Positions 1 to 11,939 of a stretch of 64,000 nucleotides of DNA are shown here, in pieces. How positions within the stretch are numbered: the stretch's first letter is position 1; each line of letters starts with the position of its first letter. Location: the NCBI GenBank assembly GCA_963969595.1, contig OZ018415.1, forward strand, positions 21,395,782 through 21,459,781. Reading direction: 5' to 3'. The notes under the pieces are model-generated. The model was not told where the DNA came from, did no database searches, and saw only the letters and a program-made list of their open reading frames with translations. This stretch comes from Neckera pumila. Taxonomy: Eukaryota > Streptophyta > Bryopsida > Hypnales > Neckeraceae. A program made the translations under genes and the position numbers.

Positions 1-26
1 GACCCTTCTCTGTTATTGTTGACGCT

Positions 27-707
27 CTACAGTGCTTTCTTCCCTTCACCCCTATCCCGTTGCCGATTTCCTATCTCATCGTGAATCATTGGCCCTTTCC
101 CCCTCTTGTCGCCACAATTTTGCTCTTCCTCAGTGTTGTCGCCGATAATTGGCCCCTTCTCCATTTCCTCGTCGTTTTTGCTCGTTTGCCCTTTCTCATT
201 GCCAAGTTGATCCATTTGATCCCCTCCTTCCAATCCTGCATGCGGCCTATTTTGAAATGCCCAGTTAAAGAAGGGTTTGTACAAGAATCGATGCGTTGAC
301 TGCGTTCGCCTTACGGCTTGCGTATGTTTTTTTTTTCCTTCAAATTTCAAGAGAATTTAGAGGATCAATGATTTCCAACACAATTACATTGTTACTCGGT
401 GATTCAGCAATTGATTTGATTGCATCCACAACACAAAATTTCAATATGTCTGTGGCCTCATAGGATAAGGCCTCCAGCATTTCTTCATTAATTTACTCAC
501 CGTTTCTAGGAGCCACATCCTTTGATACTTCCACTGCAACACCGGAGGCTCTAGAAGCAATATCCACAACCCTCTTCCCTCTCAATCTTGGACTCATGGG
601 CAACAAGTCAACGAGGGTGTCATCCTATTCGTCCATCGTAATGCCCATTGGCAAGAGCCCTCGCAAAAGGACTGTTGTGATATCCCCCGATGCAGAAATT
701 ACTATCC
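27..707 (-). pseudogene. Possible decayed polar protein remnant
   Basis: Read on the minus strand, 648 to about 360 gives protein-like sequence (for example SPRLRGKRVVDIASRA) broken by an in-frame TAG and TAA. After a frame change, 350 to 27 is open for about 107 codons rich in Lys, Glu, Gly and Asn, with a loosely repeated KGPxIxD motif. I recognise no family. It could be a rotted retroelement gag or chance composition; the call rests only on amino-acid character and is weak. Confidence 0.2.
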
Positions 708-2279
708 TTACAACATGTACGTCAATTACTTTGTTTGCTGTGTGATCAACCTGGGCCATAACAATTTCCTTTTTACTGGACGATCAGGGGATCCCTTGAT
801 GCTTCTGTGTTCGCCCTACTCCCCTGATCACGGTCTGCGCAGACTGGTGTCGGGGGATCTTTCAAGTGAAACCCTGATTCAAGTCTGTCAGCATCCCTCT
901 CCGTGAGGTCTCCACCAAGGGATCACTTAGGCCTGCAAGAATTACAATCGCAAGATGGACACCTAGGAGGAATCTAGGGACGCAGTATATTGTTTTTGGG
1001 TGGGAAGCATATTTGGAGGCCAACGGCAAAATTGGTTTGCTAAGATTTTTCCATACACAGAAAATTCCCTAGTCACTGATTTCACAAGGAGAAGAGAAGT
1101 TTTGATTCTCCTATGACCTTTGTGCAAAGTAAGAATATGAGTTTGCACATATTTTGTGGAATTTCATGAGAGGTTCCACAAAAAGATTTGGAATTTTCTG
1201 ACTTATAGAAAATGCCTTTCCGAATGGTCAACCACCAAACGTTGGACGGGAAATTCTTGTAAATCACCCAGGTTGCGGTTACATCTCATTAAAAATTAGA
1301 GTACCTTGTTTTATGCTAATAAGATGCCCCAACAATTTTTAAGACTTTTTGATAGCCAGAAGTGCCCAAACCAGCAAGATTTTCCTACAATTGCAAAATT
1401 TAAAGAATCCGGTGGAGTTGACCAATGCCCCGGGAGCACACGGAATCAGAATGAGGTCCAAGTTGGGTCTTTTCTTGCTCTCTTAGACCTTCTGAAGAAC
1501 TTAGGCTAATTACTTTTCTTAGAAAAGTCAAATTCCAAGATTTGAATTTTTACCTCTTTTTGGTGTTCAGTTAGTACTAAGTATTATTGCTCTTTTGAGG
1601 TCTAATTAAGAGTGTAGAGGATCATTGGACTAAAAATGGCCTTTTGAAGCCAGTGGCGCAATCCGTTTGTGATTTGGAGTTATTCTCCAAAAGTTAAAAA
1701 TTTGGTCCAGTGTAGAAAGTCAAAAATTAGAAGATTAGGATGAAAATCTCAAGTGATAAGATTACTAGTAGAAAAATAGAGGAGGTGAGCACCCTTGAAA
1801 ATCTATATAAAGGGCTTATTTTCCTCTCACAAACACCCCTTGGACCATTATTTTGGCTTTTAAAATACGTTGGTCCATTTGTTTGGATTTTTTTGGCCAT
1901 ATTTGGCCATTTTTGAGCCAAAAGTTGTAAAGGTGTGTTTTTGGAGCATTTTAAGCTCCATTGTTGTTAATTTTCAAGCTTTCTTTGAAGGACATTGAGG
2001 TCCCTTCTAAGATTGTCTTTGTCTTTGGATTTTTGACTAACTTGGCCTTTGTTAAAGCAATTTGAAGTGTTTTTTACTAATCCTTGTACTAATCCTAGTT
2101 CCCCCCCTTTGTGCCCGGCGTATGCTGCCTTGGGGGGCATTATAGTGTTTTCCTAGAAGGTCTTTTGTGTTTCAATTACTCTCCACTAACATATATTTGT
2201 GTTTCAGAGATGTACTAACCAAGTTGTAGTAACCTACTTTTGTCTTAAGTTATTATAAGTTTCTTGCAAACCTTTGCAT
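708..2279. other. AT-rich stretch, no gene seen; TATA-like site
   Basis: No convincing coding sequence on either strand; the short open frames have no recognisable features. A TATATAAA box at 1804-1811 is followed by an AG-poor, CT-containing stretch, as in a Pol II or LTR promoter, but I could not find a matching second LTR or a primer-binding site. Confidence 0.4.
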
Positions 2280-2520
2280 ACGGCAAAGCTTTGGCTTTGT
2301 TTTGTTAGAATTGTTTAGCAATTTAAAGATTTTCCAAAATACGGCGGAGCTATAGTCAAATTTCTCTAGAATATTTGGTGTTAACAAAACTACGGCAAAG
2401 CTTTGACTTCACTTAGTCTAAATTTCTTTAGAATTTGGTTTATTAGCAAAAATACGGTGAAGCTATAATCAAATTTCCTTAGAATATTTGGTGTTAACAA
2501 AAGTACGGCAAAGCTATCAC
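2280..2520. repeat. Minisatellite with alternating 61/51-bp spacing
   Basis: Five copies of a motif near TACGGCAAAGCT begin at 2280, 2341, 2392, 2454 and 2505, each followed by an AT-rich segment containing variants of TTTCTTTAGAATATTTGGT. The spacings (61, 51, 62, 51) alternate, so the array behaves as a dimeric unit of about 112 bp. No coding role is visible. Confidence 0.75.
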
Positions 2521-3394
2521 CCCTCCCAAAGTTTAGTTTCCAAAATGTTTGGAAATTCCCCCAAGGTTTAGCCTCCAAAATTTAGATGTTAACCATGTTA
2601 TTATTTACTCCCCCCTTCATTTCCATTATTTAGCCGGTATGGGAAAAAAACAGTTTTAAGAGAATAAATCCAAACAGGGCCAGCAGAGAGAAGAAACCCA
2701 AACAAAGCCAGTGGTTAAGCTCCCCCAACGCCCCGTCACTACCATGGGGGGTGCAGCCAATCGCAGCCTACTACGTGGCGGCGCGGCAGGGTTCGTGAAT
2801 CCAGGCCCAAGGCCGGTTGGTGATTTAAGCATTTTTAGTTGACGCAAAGGGAAAAAATTATTCAAAACATACAACAAAAGAAGAGAAAAACTCTTTGCAT
2901 CTTAAAGAGAAAAGAAATTAAATTACGTAACCAAAACTTAGCAAATAGAAGTAGGATTAGTAGAGAGAAAATTAAGAGGAAAGGAATTTGAGGGCAACAT
3001 TCCATTGACCAAATTTCCAAGTACCATAGAGCTCTCAAAACACCTCAATAGACAGAACCACATAGAAAATTGAGAAAGAAGAAGTGACCATTTAGAAGAT
3101 GAAGGGAGTTTAGGAAGGAGATAAGATTAGGTAGAAATCTAGGAAAAATGCTTAGAGCCATCAAAATTTGGATAGAATAATAATTGACCAAGAAGTTGAA
3201 GGGTCAATTATTGTTAGAGTTGACTTCAATTATTTAATTCCAAGACTAGTCAACCTTTGGGGTATTTAAATAATTGAAGTAGAATAGTACCAAAAGAAAA
3301 GGAAGGAGAAGCAATAGAAAGAAAAAGAAGTAGGAAATTTATATTAAATATCTATTTTCAAAGGGTGAGCAAAATTCCAAGATAGCCCCCAAAG

Positions 3395-3457
3395 ATGGCG
3401 GACCGGGAATATTTCAAGGAGCTACTCTACAACACCGCGGATGAAAACCAACTTAAG
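3395..3457 (+). CDS. Candidate 21-codon first exon
   Basis: An ATG in good context (AAAGATGGCG) opens 21 codons starting MADREYFKELLYNT, ending exactly at AAG followed by a plausible splice donor GTAAAT. The following 1.1 kb is AT-rich and intron-like, and I found no downstream exon that clearly continues it. It may be the first exon of a gene whose remainder is unrecognised, or a chance reading. Confidence 0.3.
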
Positions 3458-4623
3458 GTAAATTACTAAATACTTCCCCTTCTTTTTAATTGTTTAGATT
3501 AGCAATTCTAAACACTTAGCCGAAGTTGGAGACCAATTCAGAGAATCAAACCTAGAATCTTTCTCAAGTTAGATTTCAAAACTTGTAGATTAGGATTAAG
3601 GCTTTCAAAAACCATCTTACATTTAAGATTTGGAATTAAAACGAGTGAGATATAGAGGGATAAAGTTTAGGACCTAATTTGGATGAAAAGTAATTAGAAG
3701 ATAAGCAAGACAAGTTAAATTAGGAAATAATATTTAGAAGTAACCTAGATCTCAAAAGTAGATCAAAACTTAATTATCAAATTAGGATTAGGAATAATCA
3801 ACGGATGAAGTTTTGAACACCGATTAGCGATCAAACTTCATCCATCAATAACATTTGATGGGATAAGTGAAATATCTAACAAGAGGACATTCTGAGAAGC
3901 TTAAGTTAGCCTCCAGAAGGAATAAATGTGAAAATTCTAAAAATAGTAAATTACCAAAGCTTAGTTAAAAACTCAAGGAACAAGGGTAGAAAGCTTTAGG
4001 GTGTCTTAATCTAATCAAAGGAAGAAGTTAGGATTAGTAAGTCAAAATTAGACCCTAAAGTAACTCTAAGGTGGTTTGGACTTTAAGAAATACCGCAAAC
4101 CCTAGGAATTATTCAAGGATGAAATTTAGGTCAAGGAACGGATGAAGTTGACCTAAAATCATTCATCAAAGTCAAAACTTAGGACTTAGTTGGATCTTGA
4201 TTCTCTAAGGCTAAGGTTCAAATTTCAAAGCTAATTGAATTAGAAAACATCACCTAAATCGTGGATGAAGTTTAAATAGCCCCGAAAGGACTAAACTTCA
4301 TTTGCCCATAACTTTTGCTAGGAGAAGGGGCTAGGGTCGAGTTTTATGTTTTTAGAGACAGCATGAGATGCTCTGTGACTTAGGATAGATAAATTTAGAC
4401 TATAACTAGTTCAAATTCAAAATCACCGTGACCTCTTTTGACTTAAGAAATTAGAATAGAAATCATCAAGTAGTTCAAATCTTTGGTTTTTGTGTATATT
4501 GTGGATGTTAGGAACATAGTAAAAGAAGATCCATTGCTTGGAAGGCACAATGGATTGGTGCTAGGGACCTGTAGGTTGTATAAGAATCTACACAAAAACT
4601 AGAGCTCGGTTATGCTCGCTTAT
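3458..4623. other. AT-rich intron-like stretch
   Basis: No gene seen. The motif GGATGAAGTT recurs (near 3803, 4141 and 4263), often close to the related TTCATCC/TTCATC reverse form, which suggests a degenerate local repeat. Confidence 0.4.
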
Positions 4624-6973
4624 TTACCAAGGGTGGGTAAATAAACGCTTACAGTACCTTTCCGCAGTACCCCCTGGAGTCTCTTGAATCAATGTGGGGT
4701 ACTTGGATGATTGGCGGCCAGTGCTCTTGTCTGAGTTTTCTAGCCCTGGGATACGCTTTGGAACATCTTTCATTAAGTCCACCACAGTCCTTGTGTTCAT
4801 TGTGGGATCCCCTAATTGCCCTCGACTTCTGTTGTCTTCCGTGTGTTTCATCCCTCGGGCAGGTTTTATGACAAGCCGCAGATTCTTGACAACTCCATCA
4901 GCACTAGCTGTCTACAGCTCCTCCTCTTTACGAGCGCTTAAATCGACAATCTCCAGAGGTGACGGTTTACAAGCACATGTCAGAAGTCTGCCCGTCGCAT
5001 GTGATGCTTCGGGATTCACAATCCTAGTCAACATTAGCGGATCTTGTTCCCCCTCGACGACGTCCCTGTTCTGCTTCTTTTAGGAACTCACCACCTTCCA
5101 CGTTTGCCCTGCTACTGCACTACCTTTCCGCTGTCGCTTCGCAGACTTCTTTCCAGCAGTATCTCTTCCACAGTCAAGTTCCTTGGCCGGATTCATTCTA
5201 CTCGTCTTTTTGGATGTCCTCGGGTTCACGAGCAGAGTCACTGTATCTTCATCGCCTGTTGAATTGTCAGACAGGAAATGCACTTTTTGTCTAGCTGTTG
5301 TCGGCTCAGGAACTTTCTATGGTTGCTTGACCACCTCTGTCGGCCGACCCAGTGCTGCCGGTTCAAAAGCAACCTTCGGCTGTTTGACCACATCTTTCGG
5401 ACCCGTTGAAGGCAACTGAACATCGGGATCACTGGCATTGACGTCCTCAGTCCTTCCTCTTGGAGTGTTCATAGGCGCATCGTCCTCTTGCGTGGAATCC
5501 CAAAACAAATCACTTGGGCATTTAGTTTCCCATTCCTGAAGCGCAAATCATTAATGTAAGCTTGCCAGGATCCAGAGATCTTATGATGGTTCAACAAGTA
5601 ATGCACACTAACCTTGGTGTGCTCAACCAACCTTGTTCTTATACATTGCTGGGATTCATCGATGACCTCATTCACTGTATCTTCCTCATGCTCGTCACGG
5701 GAATCCAAAGGATCCGCTGGGTTGTTTTTGATAGTATCAGCCTTGATGTTAGGTTGATTCTTGGCCTCGCCGAAGCCTTGTAGAACTGGAGGAGCTGCCA
5801 TCGGTGCTTCCTTGTCGTTCGAAATTTTTTTGGTGAAGACCTCACTTGCTGTCACAGCTTCAGCAAAATGCAAACTTCCAGCACTTGAACACCTCCTAAA
5901 TTTTGAATTACACCAATCAATTGTTAGTGTGCCAAAACTGGCAGGACCAAAATTTTGCGTTGCTCAAAATGAAAGGAGAAATGTGGAGCCCAAAAGCTTA
6001 CCAATCCTAGGTTGGTGAATTTGGGACCGCCATTGACATTCACGAGGACAAGGTCGTTGCAGGCGAGTCCTTTAAATATCTCTTCCGCCGTCTTGATCTT
6101 CAGATAAGGCACATATTGTCGTCGCCAATACGGGTAGTTGTCCTTCATATCTTCCGATCTGTAAGTTTGTTTCTGGCCAGTTAATCCAGGAAAGTAGCTT
6201 TTGAAGGAAGCTTGCTTGGTTCCTTGAAGGATGTGCTCAAAGATGAAGACAAGAAACACATTGAACCCCTTCTCGGCTGGTGGCAGAGGGAAGAAGTCGT
6301 CCGGCCCAGCCATGTAAGTCACAAAGTGCCACTTCCACAGCCTTGCTCTCATCTGCTCATCTCTTTTCTCGAGATAAGCTACAATATTGTGGAATCCCTC
6401 GGCATCTGTGATGAGGACGGCGCTAGCCTGGGGTGAGATAGTCTTGTCCTTTGGGTCATAGAATTCCAGAGCTTCAAATAGTCTGTTCAATTTTCCAAAC
6501 TCCAACATCTTTGTGTGGGATCCATATGATGTCTCCTCAAACATGAACCAGATGTACAAGTGAGGCTTCTTCTTTCCCCGCCATGCCTTGACATCTGGGG
6601 CCAAAAAAATTGCTCTGATATCCCAGGTTCTCTTGTCCATGATTTTGCAAAGATAGTACTTCAAAAAATCCTGTACATGCGCTTGTGTCACTTCATCCTC
6701 CACGGCTGACATGAAAAACAACTCCCACATAGTAATGACAAATTCAGGAAGGTCCTTTAGGTCAGACGACTTGTTCAAACCCTTTGTCCTGTCTTCCAAC
6801 CACTTCTTGCTAACAAGGATTTCCATTGCCTTGTTCACCCACAAATCTAATTCATCATGACCAATGCCCTTTTTGGTCGCAAACGCCTCCCATGCGGATT
6901 CCCGATATGGTACGTACTCCATCTTCCTTATAGGTGGCAATTGACTCTTATAAGTTAGGTTTTCCAGGTACAC
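4624..6973 (-). pseudogene. Broken large gene, unknown family
   Basis: The best-preserved part reads from 6973 (ATG in good context at about 6922, MEYVPYRESAWEAF) to 6002: about 325 codons of globular-looking sequence rich in Trp, Phe and Tyr, ending at a good donor (GGATTG then GTAAGC at 6001). Downstream on the same strand, 5873-5469 and 5508-5080 give charged, proline-containing sequence (MAAPPVLQGFGEAK; TGDEDTVTLLVNP; KKSAKRQRKGS), and the frame continues to 4624. Interruptions: the best acceptors near 5896 are out of phase by one base, a frameshift lies near 5500, and there is TAG at 5317, TAA at 5080 and TAG near 4914. All three nonsense codons sit where Gln would read naturally (KQP-stop-KVPEP, EEEL-stop-TAS). 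I do not recognise the family. A globular N-terminus with a low-complexity basic C-terminus could suit a transposon accessory or gag-like protein, but that is inference. Confidence 0.6.
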
Positions 6974-8295
6974 TACCCTGTTTGAGTTCGACTGTTATAC
7001 AATGAACCTCTTAGTGTTGTTTTTATGTGACATGTATTAGCATCATAAATCTTTATAAATATATGAATTCATTTATGGTGTTCATTATATGTGTAGAACA
7101 CGGGCAGTCACCTGATATGTGAAGTGCGGGCTATTTTTTCTTTCATTTGTTGAAATGGAAGTGGTTCAGGTTTTTATCAATGACAAATACAGTATTTGGA
7201 TTATACATGTACAAAGATTAGTTTGAATACACATTTATTTTTTTACCTTTCATTCTTTGTTGGAATTCCAGTCGATTGGATTCTGCATGTTGACAATTAT
7301 GTGGACATCAGAGACTGGATGTATTTCAGCAGTGATAGAACCCCAATTTTCTCCACACAAGCTGAAATCTCTCAGATGGAATAGTATATTAGCCAATATT
7401 CATCAGTCTACAAATGTATGCTGAATGTCTGAGCACTTGTGACTAACTTGTCTACAATCCTTTCATTCCACTGGATGTAGTGTGAAATGACAATGTTTCT
7501 TGTGTTAGCACTCCATCGGAGGATCTCCTGCTTAGATAAAATTGGTCTCCTACTTCCTGAGAGGAAGTGCTTGTTTGATACTTCTGAAGTGATGTTTGGA
7601 CTTCCAACGAATTTCAAGTTTTCTTCCATGAATGTATCTACAAATTGCACTGTCTACAGCACATGAATCAAACTGTAGCGCTTCGACACAAAGATTGTCA
7701 ATGAAGCCAACATATATTTGAGAACCTTGTCAGGGGATCTTCCAATGCATTCGTTTCAAACAAAACGTTGAATGAGGGATAAATATGGGGCTTGGAGCCA
7801 TATTTGCTTGAATTGGTTGTCATTGTGGGATCTCTTGATAGGTTTGGAGACGTGAGTTGTAAACAGGATACTATAAACATTGTATTGTAAATGGAATGCT
7901 GAAATATTGGTAGATTGAGGATTGGTAGATTGAGGGATTTTACCATCTCTTAATTCTGGACTATTGAAAGTCCAGAAGTAATTAAATATGGCATCAAACT
8001 TTCAAAGTGGGAGAAACATTCTATGAATATTTTTTTCTTTTCCTTTATTTAAATTTTAGAACATAAGATAGGAGGTTCAAAATCTTAACGCGCGTAGTTC
8101 CTAATGGATCCTCTGACTGATCTCCTTGGGGTCACACTTTTGATTTTTGCATTTTTAAGTTCTATTGAAAACCTTTTTGGAGAATTAAATCATCAAATTT
8201 GACAAGCTAACTCCTCTACTAGAAATATACCCTCTTAGAAGAGGGATTTTCAATAACATATTCCAACTTACTGTGTTTTGCTTTGGCCTAAAGTG
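6974..8295. other. Spacer, no gene seen
   Basis: Moderately AT-rich. Small open frames on both strands show no domain, composition or splice context that would support a gene. Confidence 0.5.
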
Positions 8296-10359
8296 TGAAT
8301 TTTTAGTGTTTTTGGCAAACTATCTTTCTCGACAAATATTAGTTGATTTGTATGTTTGGTCCTAAAATTAACAAAAGGAAATGGAGAATACCATAATTTA
8401 TTGTCACTATCCCAATACCAAAGCTTTACATTAATGTTAAGAGGATGAATTCTATGGATGAAGACTCCAGAGAGGAAAAGGCAGCCTCTCTGAAGGCTAC
8501 GGAATGTTATATTTGGCTCCCAAAATTCATAGTCATTTCAATTTTGGGAAAAAATTCCGAAAAATTTGCAGTCCCCATATTTCATACGGAGTATCTTTCA
8601 ACACCTTTCAACAAATTTGCATTCCTTCATACTGCTCGCGATCTGTCTCAAAATCTGACTATGAGTGATCCAACCTTACATCGACCAAACCCACCCATGG
8701 AATATTCAGGGAATCGGACCCTACTTCCTTGGATTTCTCAATGACTTTGCGAAGACCCTGGGAAGGAATACATTCATAACTTGGTGTGATTCACCAGCAC
8801 TTACTAAAAAGTTGGCTTGATTTGAGTCAAAGACCTAAATTATGTAATAGTGCAGGGTATGAACTGAAAGTATGCTCTCCCGTTCCCAATGTGGAAAGAG
8901 TCTTCGACAGCTGCTCACGCTGACGCCCGTGATGTCATCGGCAGCGGGACCCTACCAAGGAAGGATTCAATTCGTCGTCATCAAGCAGTAGTACAGAATA
9001 CGTACATACTCCTCCCGAAATAAATCATGTGACCCAATTGACCAACCGTTTGTGCATAACCGTCGAATTGACCAAATACAATTAATTAGTGACCCGTGGA
9101 GGGCGTGGAATTGAATCTTCTTTGGAAGCTGGAACCCCTCCCCCCAGGACTCCTCTGACTTCCGGCCTCGGAAGAGAGTAAGTTAAGTTCCCCTGCGACC
9201 AACTCGAACAACTAACGGCTTCGACTTCGGACGACACGTCCCATATTTCGCGTTGCCGGCTGCCCTCGATCGGCGGCGCAGCGCAGTTTAACACGAATGC
9301 TCTTCCAGGCCACTGACTGTCAGATCATTACCCACTTCCTTGGAAGGCGATTTGAAGCGGTGTTGGAATGGACCAATTCTTCGGTCTGTCAACATCAGGT
9401 GTCCGCTGACAAAGTCCGCCGAATTTGAACAGAGATCGCGGCACCATGCATCAGAAATAAAACACCATCACACTCTCATTCTATCACAACAATAACATCT
9501 GAGTGATCGACCAACACAAACTGAAGCTCGACGCGCGCAGAAGCCAGTGATATATCGAACTACCGATCGAACACCCGGAGCAACAATTGGACACTCGAAG
9601 CCAGCATTAGAATCCCTTCGATCTGTGTTCAACTGAAAGCTCTTGCTATCTGATCCGATCCAAGCTTGCAGACCGGCCAGAGTTTGAGTTTTCAGTCCGG
9701 GAGCTAATTGCCACCATGGCCGTGACGGGCGATGGGGGATCATCGAAGTGGAGGCCTCCATCCAAGTCTAGTCCCATGGGGGACGGCGGCTCCTCCAAGT
9801 GGAGACCTCCCTCGAAGCATCAGTGAAACCAGCTCCATGGGTTCATGACAACTGCTCGAGATCATCTTCGATTGTTTACGAATGTAGCGGATTGACGCAA
9901 GTAATCCAGCTTCAATTGAATGTCCCGGCCAGTTCTTTCGTTGAGGGCAACAAGTTGTTCAGCCAGAGAATGAATTGCAATGGAATGTCCAAGCTAGGAA
10001 GATCTTGCAGATCGATCGAATATGGACCGAGCCAGCCAGATTCCCTGGCCTGAATGGGGAGATGTCGTCAGTTCCATGAATTACAATCCATTAGCTCCGA
10101 CGGAGCCTCAGCTCCAAAGTCAAAATACCAAATTATAGTTTGTCCAGATTCATTTTAGATGACCAGAGTAGTTTCCTCATTCATTATTCACACATTGTGA
10201 AAACGATTTGACATTAATATTACTACGGCTTTGAAGCTGCTCACTTGACACCTTACATAACTGAATGCATATGAAAAGCTTCCGTTTCTTGAAAGATTTG
10301 TGCGCTTCGATTGGTTCTTGTCTGTCAATGCTGAGCTGGGCTCATTTGTGAGATAAATT
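8296..10359. repeat. Duplicated block A (copy at 56064-58127)
   Basis: This 2,064-bp segment matches 56064-58127 at a constant offset of 47,768 bp. No mismatch or indel appeared wherever the two were compared, and the short open frames inside are identical. Homology continues, diverged, to about 10450. The block holds an upstream region with a GC-rich core (about 8880-9450), the short peptide gene at 9716-9826 and its 3' region. Near identity implies a very recent duplication, gene conversion or assembly artefact. Confidence 0.9.
9716..9826 (+). CDS. Two-unit SKWRPPSK repeat peptide (36 aa), copy A
   Basis: A 36-codon ORF with a near-ideal eukaryotic start context (GCCACCATGG), ending in TGA. 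The peptide is MAVT, then GDGGSSKWRPPSK, linker SSPM, a second GDGGSSKWRPPSK, then HQ. The two units differ at nine nucleotide positions, all synonymous third positions (Gly, Asp, Gly, Gly, Ser, Ser, Arg, Pro, Ser codons); none changes a residue. The same core recurs at three other loci. There is no hydrophobic signal peptide, no cysteine and no membrane segment; the product would be small, basic and disordered with one Trp per unit. The motif GAGCTAATTG lies a few bases upstream in all four copies. I do not recognise the family. The selection pattern supports a translated peptide; localisation and function are unknown. Confidence 0.75.
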   Translation: MAVTGDGGSSKWRPPSKSSPMGDGGSSKWRPPSKHQ

Positions 10360-11939
10360 AAAATTCAGCCATACAACAATTGATGTTTAGTCAGTGATGA
10401 TGCAACCTCCAAACGTTTCTGATAACACAAAACGTGATTACATATTGATATTCCATGTTGAGCCTCTTAAACTTTGCACAAGTGAGTGAGTGCTGAAAGC
10501 GTTGCATGATTCCTGCATGAAGCGCGTTCCAAAATTTGCATGCTTGCTGAAGCACGTGGTTCCAGCATGTTCCACAACGCTGTGTATCTAGCGAAAAGTA
10601 TTGCTGAATCACGTTCCGACCAGAACCCTCCGAATTCGAATACTACCGGAATGAACGTCCAATTAGTTGAAGAAGAAGTATCGACCTTCAAATGTGGCAC
10701 TGCATTGGGCATGAACTCATTCAGAATTTTCGTTTTCCTTGGGAATAACGCGCGAAAGTTTCTAATGACACAATCAACGTTCAGTGGATGATCCATTTCG
10801 ACAAGTTAAGGTTACTTTACAGCTAGATCCTAATTCATCAGCAACAGAAAGACATGCAATAGCGCTTGTACAATTGGCGTGACAATGTATGCTCTGCAAC
10901 CTAATTCGAATATGAAATTAATTCATTGAGAAGATGAAAAGCCCTTGTTCGAGGGTCTAGCGATCAACTTAAATCAGATTACAATTGGACGAGTGCGTCT
11001 GAATTCTACTCCCTCAAAAGGGCAAATGCAGAAGTGAAGGAGCTTTGGAGACTCAGTCTCGGCCATTGTTGACCCACCAATTCAAACCTGAAAGTCTCTA
11101 GAGGCCCAAGTGAGAACAACAGACGATTCGGAGAACATTGTCCGGAGAAGGAATAGTGTGCCGCACGTGGGACTCGCAAGTTCCCGTTCTACTATACACC
11201 GATCTTCAATCGCGTTCCGTTGTCCCTCCCGGTGGAGGTCGCCTGATTGTCGGCCCTCGGTCACTGCCCTGGTCTTCTTCGTCAGGTGACTGCGATCGAA
11301 TTTCTTCATTCTTGAACCGCAACTAACTCAGCTAATCCCTGTGATGCTTCCAGCCGTAGTAGAAATAGAGATTTAGAATCTGAAGAAGTCGAACGCACGT
11401 ACAATCATGCAGTCATTTCTGTTGAGCCAGCTGAGGAACTAACCAATCAGAGACGTTGTTGCAGCAGAAATAGCCCTTGCGCCATGCCGCCATGCCTAAC
11501 AAGGAAGATTCTGAATCAATTCTGTGGAGGACTGTTGTCACGAACGGATTGCAACTGCGGTAACTTATTCAAGGTCTGCCGAGTACAGAGCATGCTCATC
11601 AGCCCGGGGCAGAGTGGACAGACGAATAGCTCCAATGCTGACCCCACAATGCCACATCGACCAGAAAGGTCACTGACATGCTCCTGCAATCGACGGGGGC
11701 CTTGCAACCACTGCTGTGTGAAACTCACTACCGGTACTTTCATCCAGCTACTGTTGTCCATGACCAATCAGGTCCACACATTAGCACCCGAATTATCCTG
11801 ATGGTGCTCACCACTAGTATATACACCTGTCACTCAAACTGTGTCTAAGCATGCTTAGGCAAATCGCTGAGAAACAACCTTGAACCTTTTCCCCTTGTAT
11901 TAATATTAATTCATCTGTCATAGAATAGACAATACCGGT
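9827..11939. other. Conserved 3' region, then spacer
   Basis: Sequence to about 10260 is conserved among the peptide-gene copies and probably represents their 3' UTR and flank: for example TTCATGACAACTGCTCGAG after the stop, ATTTGACATTAATATT near 10205 and a TTTGAAGCTG motif near 10230. From 10450 to 11939 I see no supported gene. A G-box-like CACGTGG lies near 11165, and 11484-11801 is open and cysteine-rich but lacks homologous copies or splice context. Confidence 0.4.

Noticed and set aside
27..350. Open frame near the left edge as an intact gene
   Set aside because: The coding style extends upstream only through stops and a frame change, and no family is recognised; listed as a weak remnant.
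8445..8744. 99-codon ORF identical at 56213-56512
   Set aside because: Identity is explained by the 2,064-bp duplication. No homologue in blocks B or D, and no domain or composition bias supports coding.
11484..11801. Cysteine-rich 105-codon ORF
   Set aside because: No signal peptide, no repeat in other blocks, an equally long ORF on the opposite strand, and no splice context.
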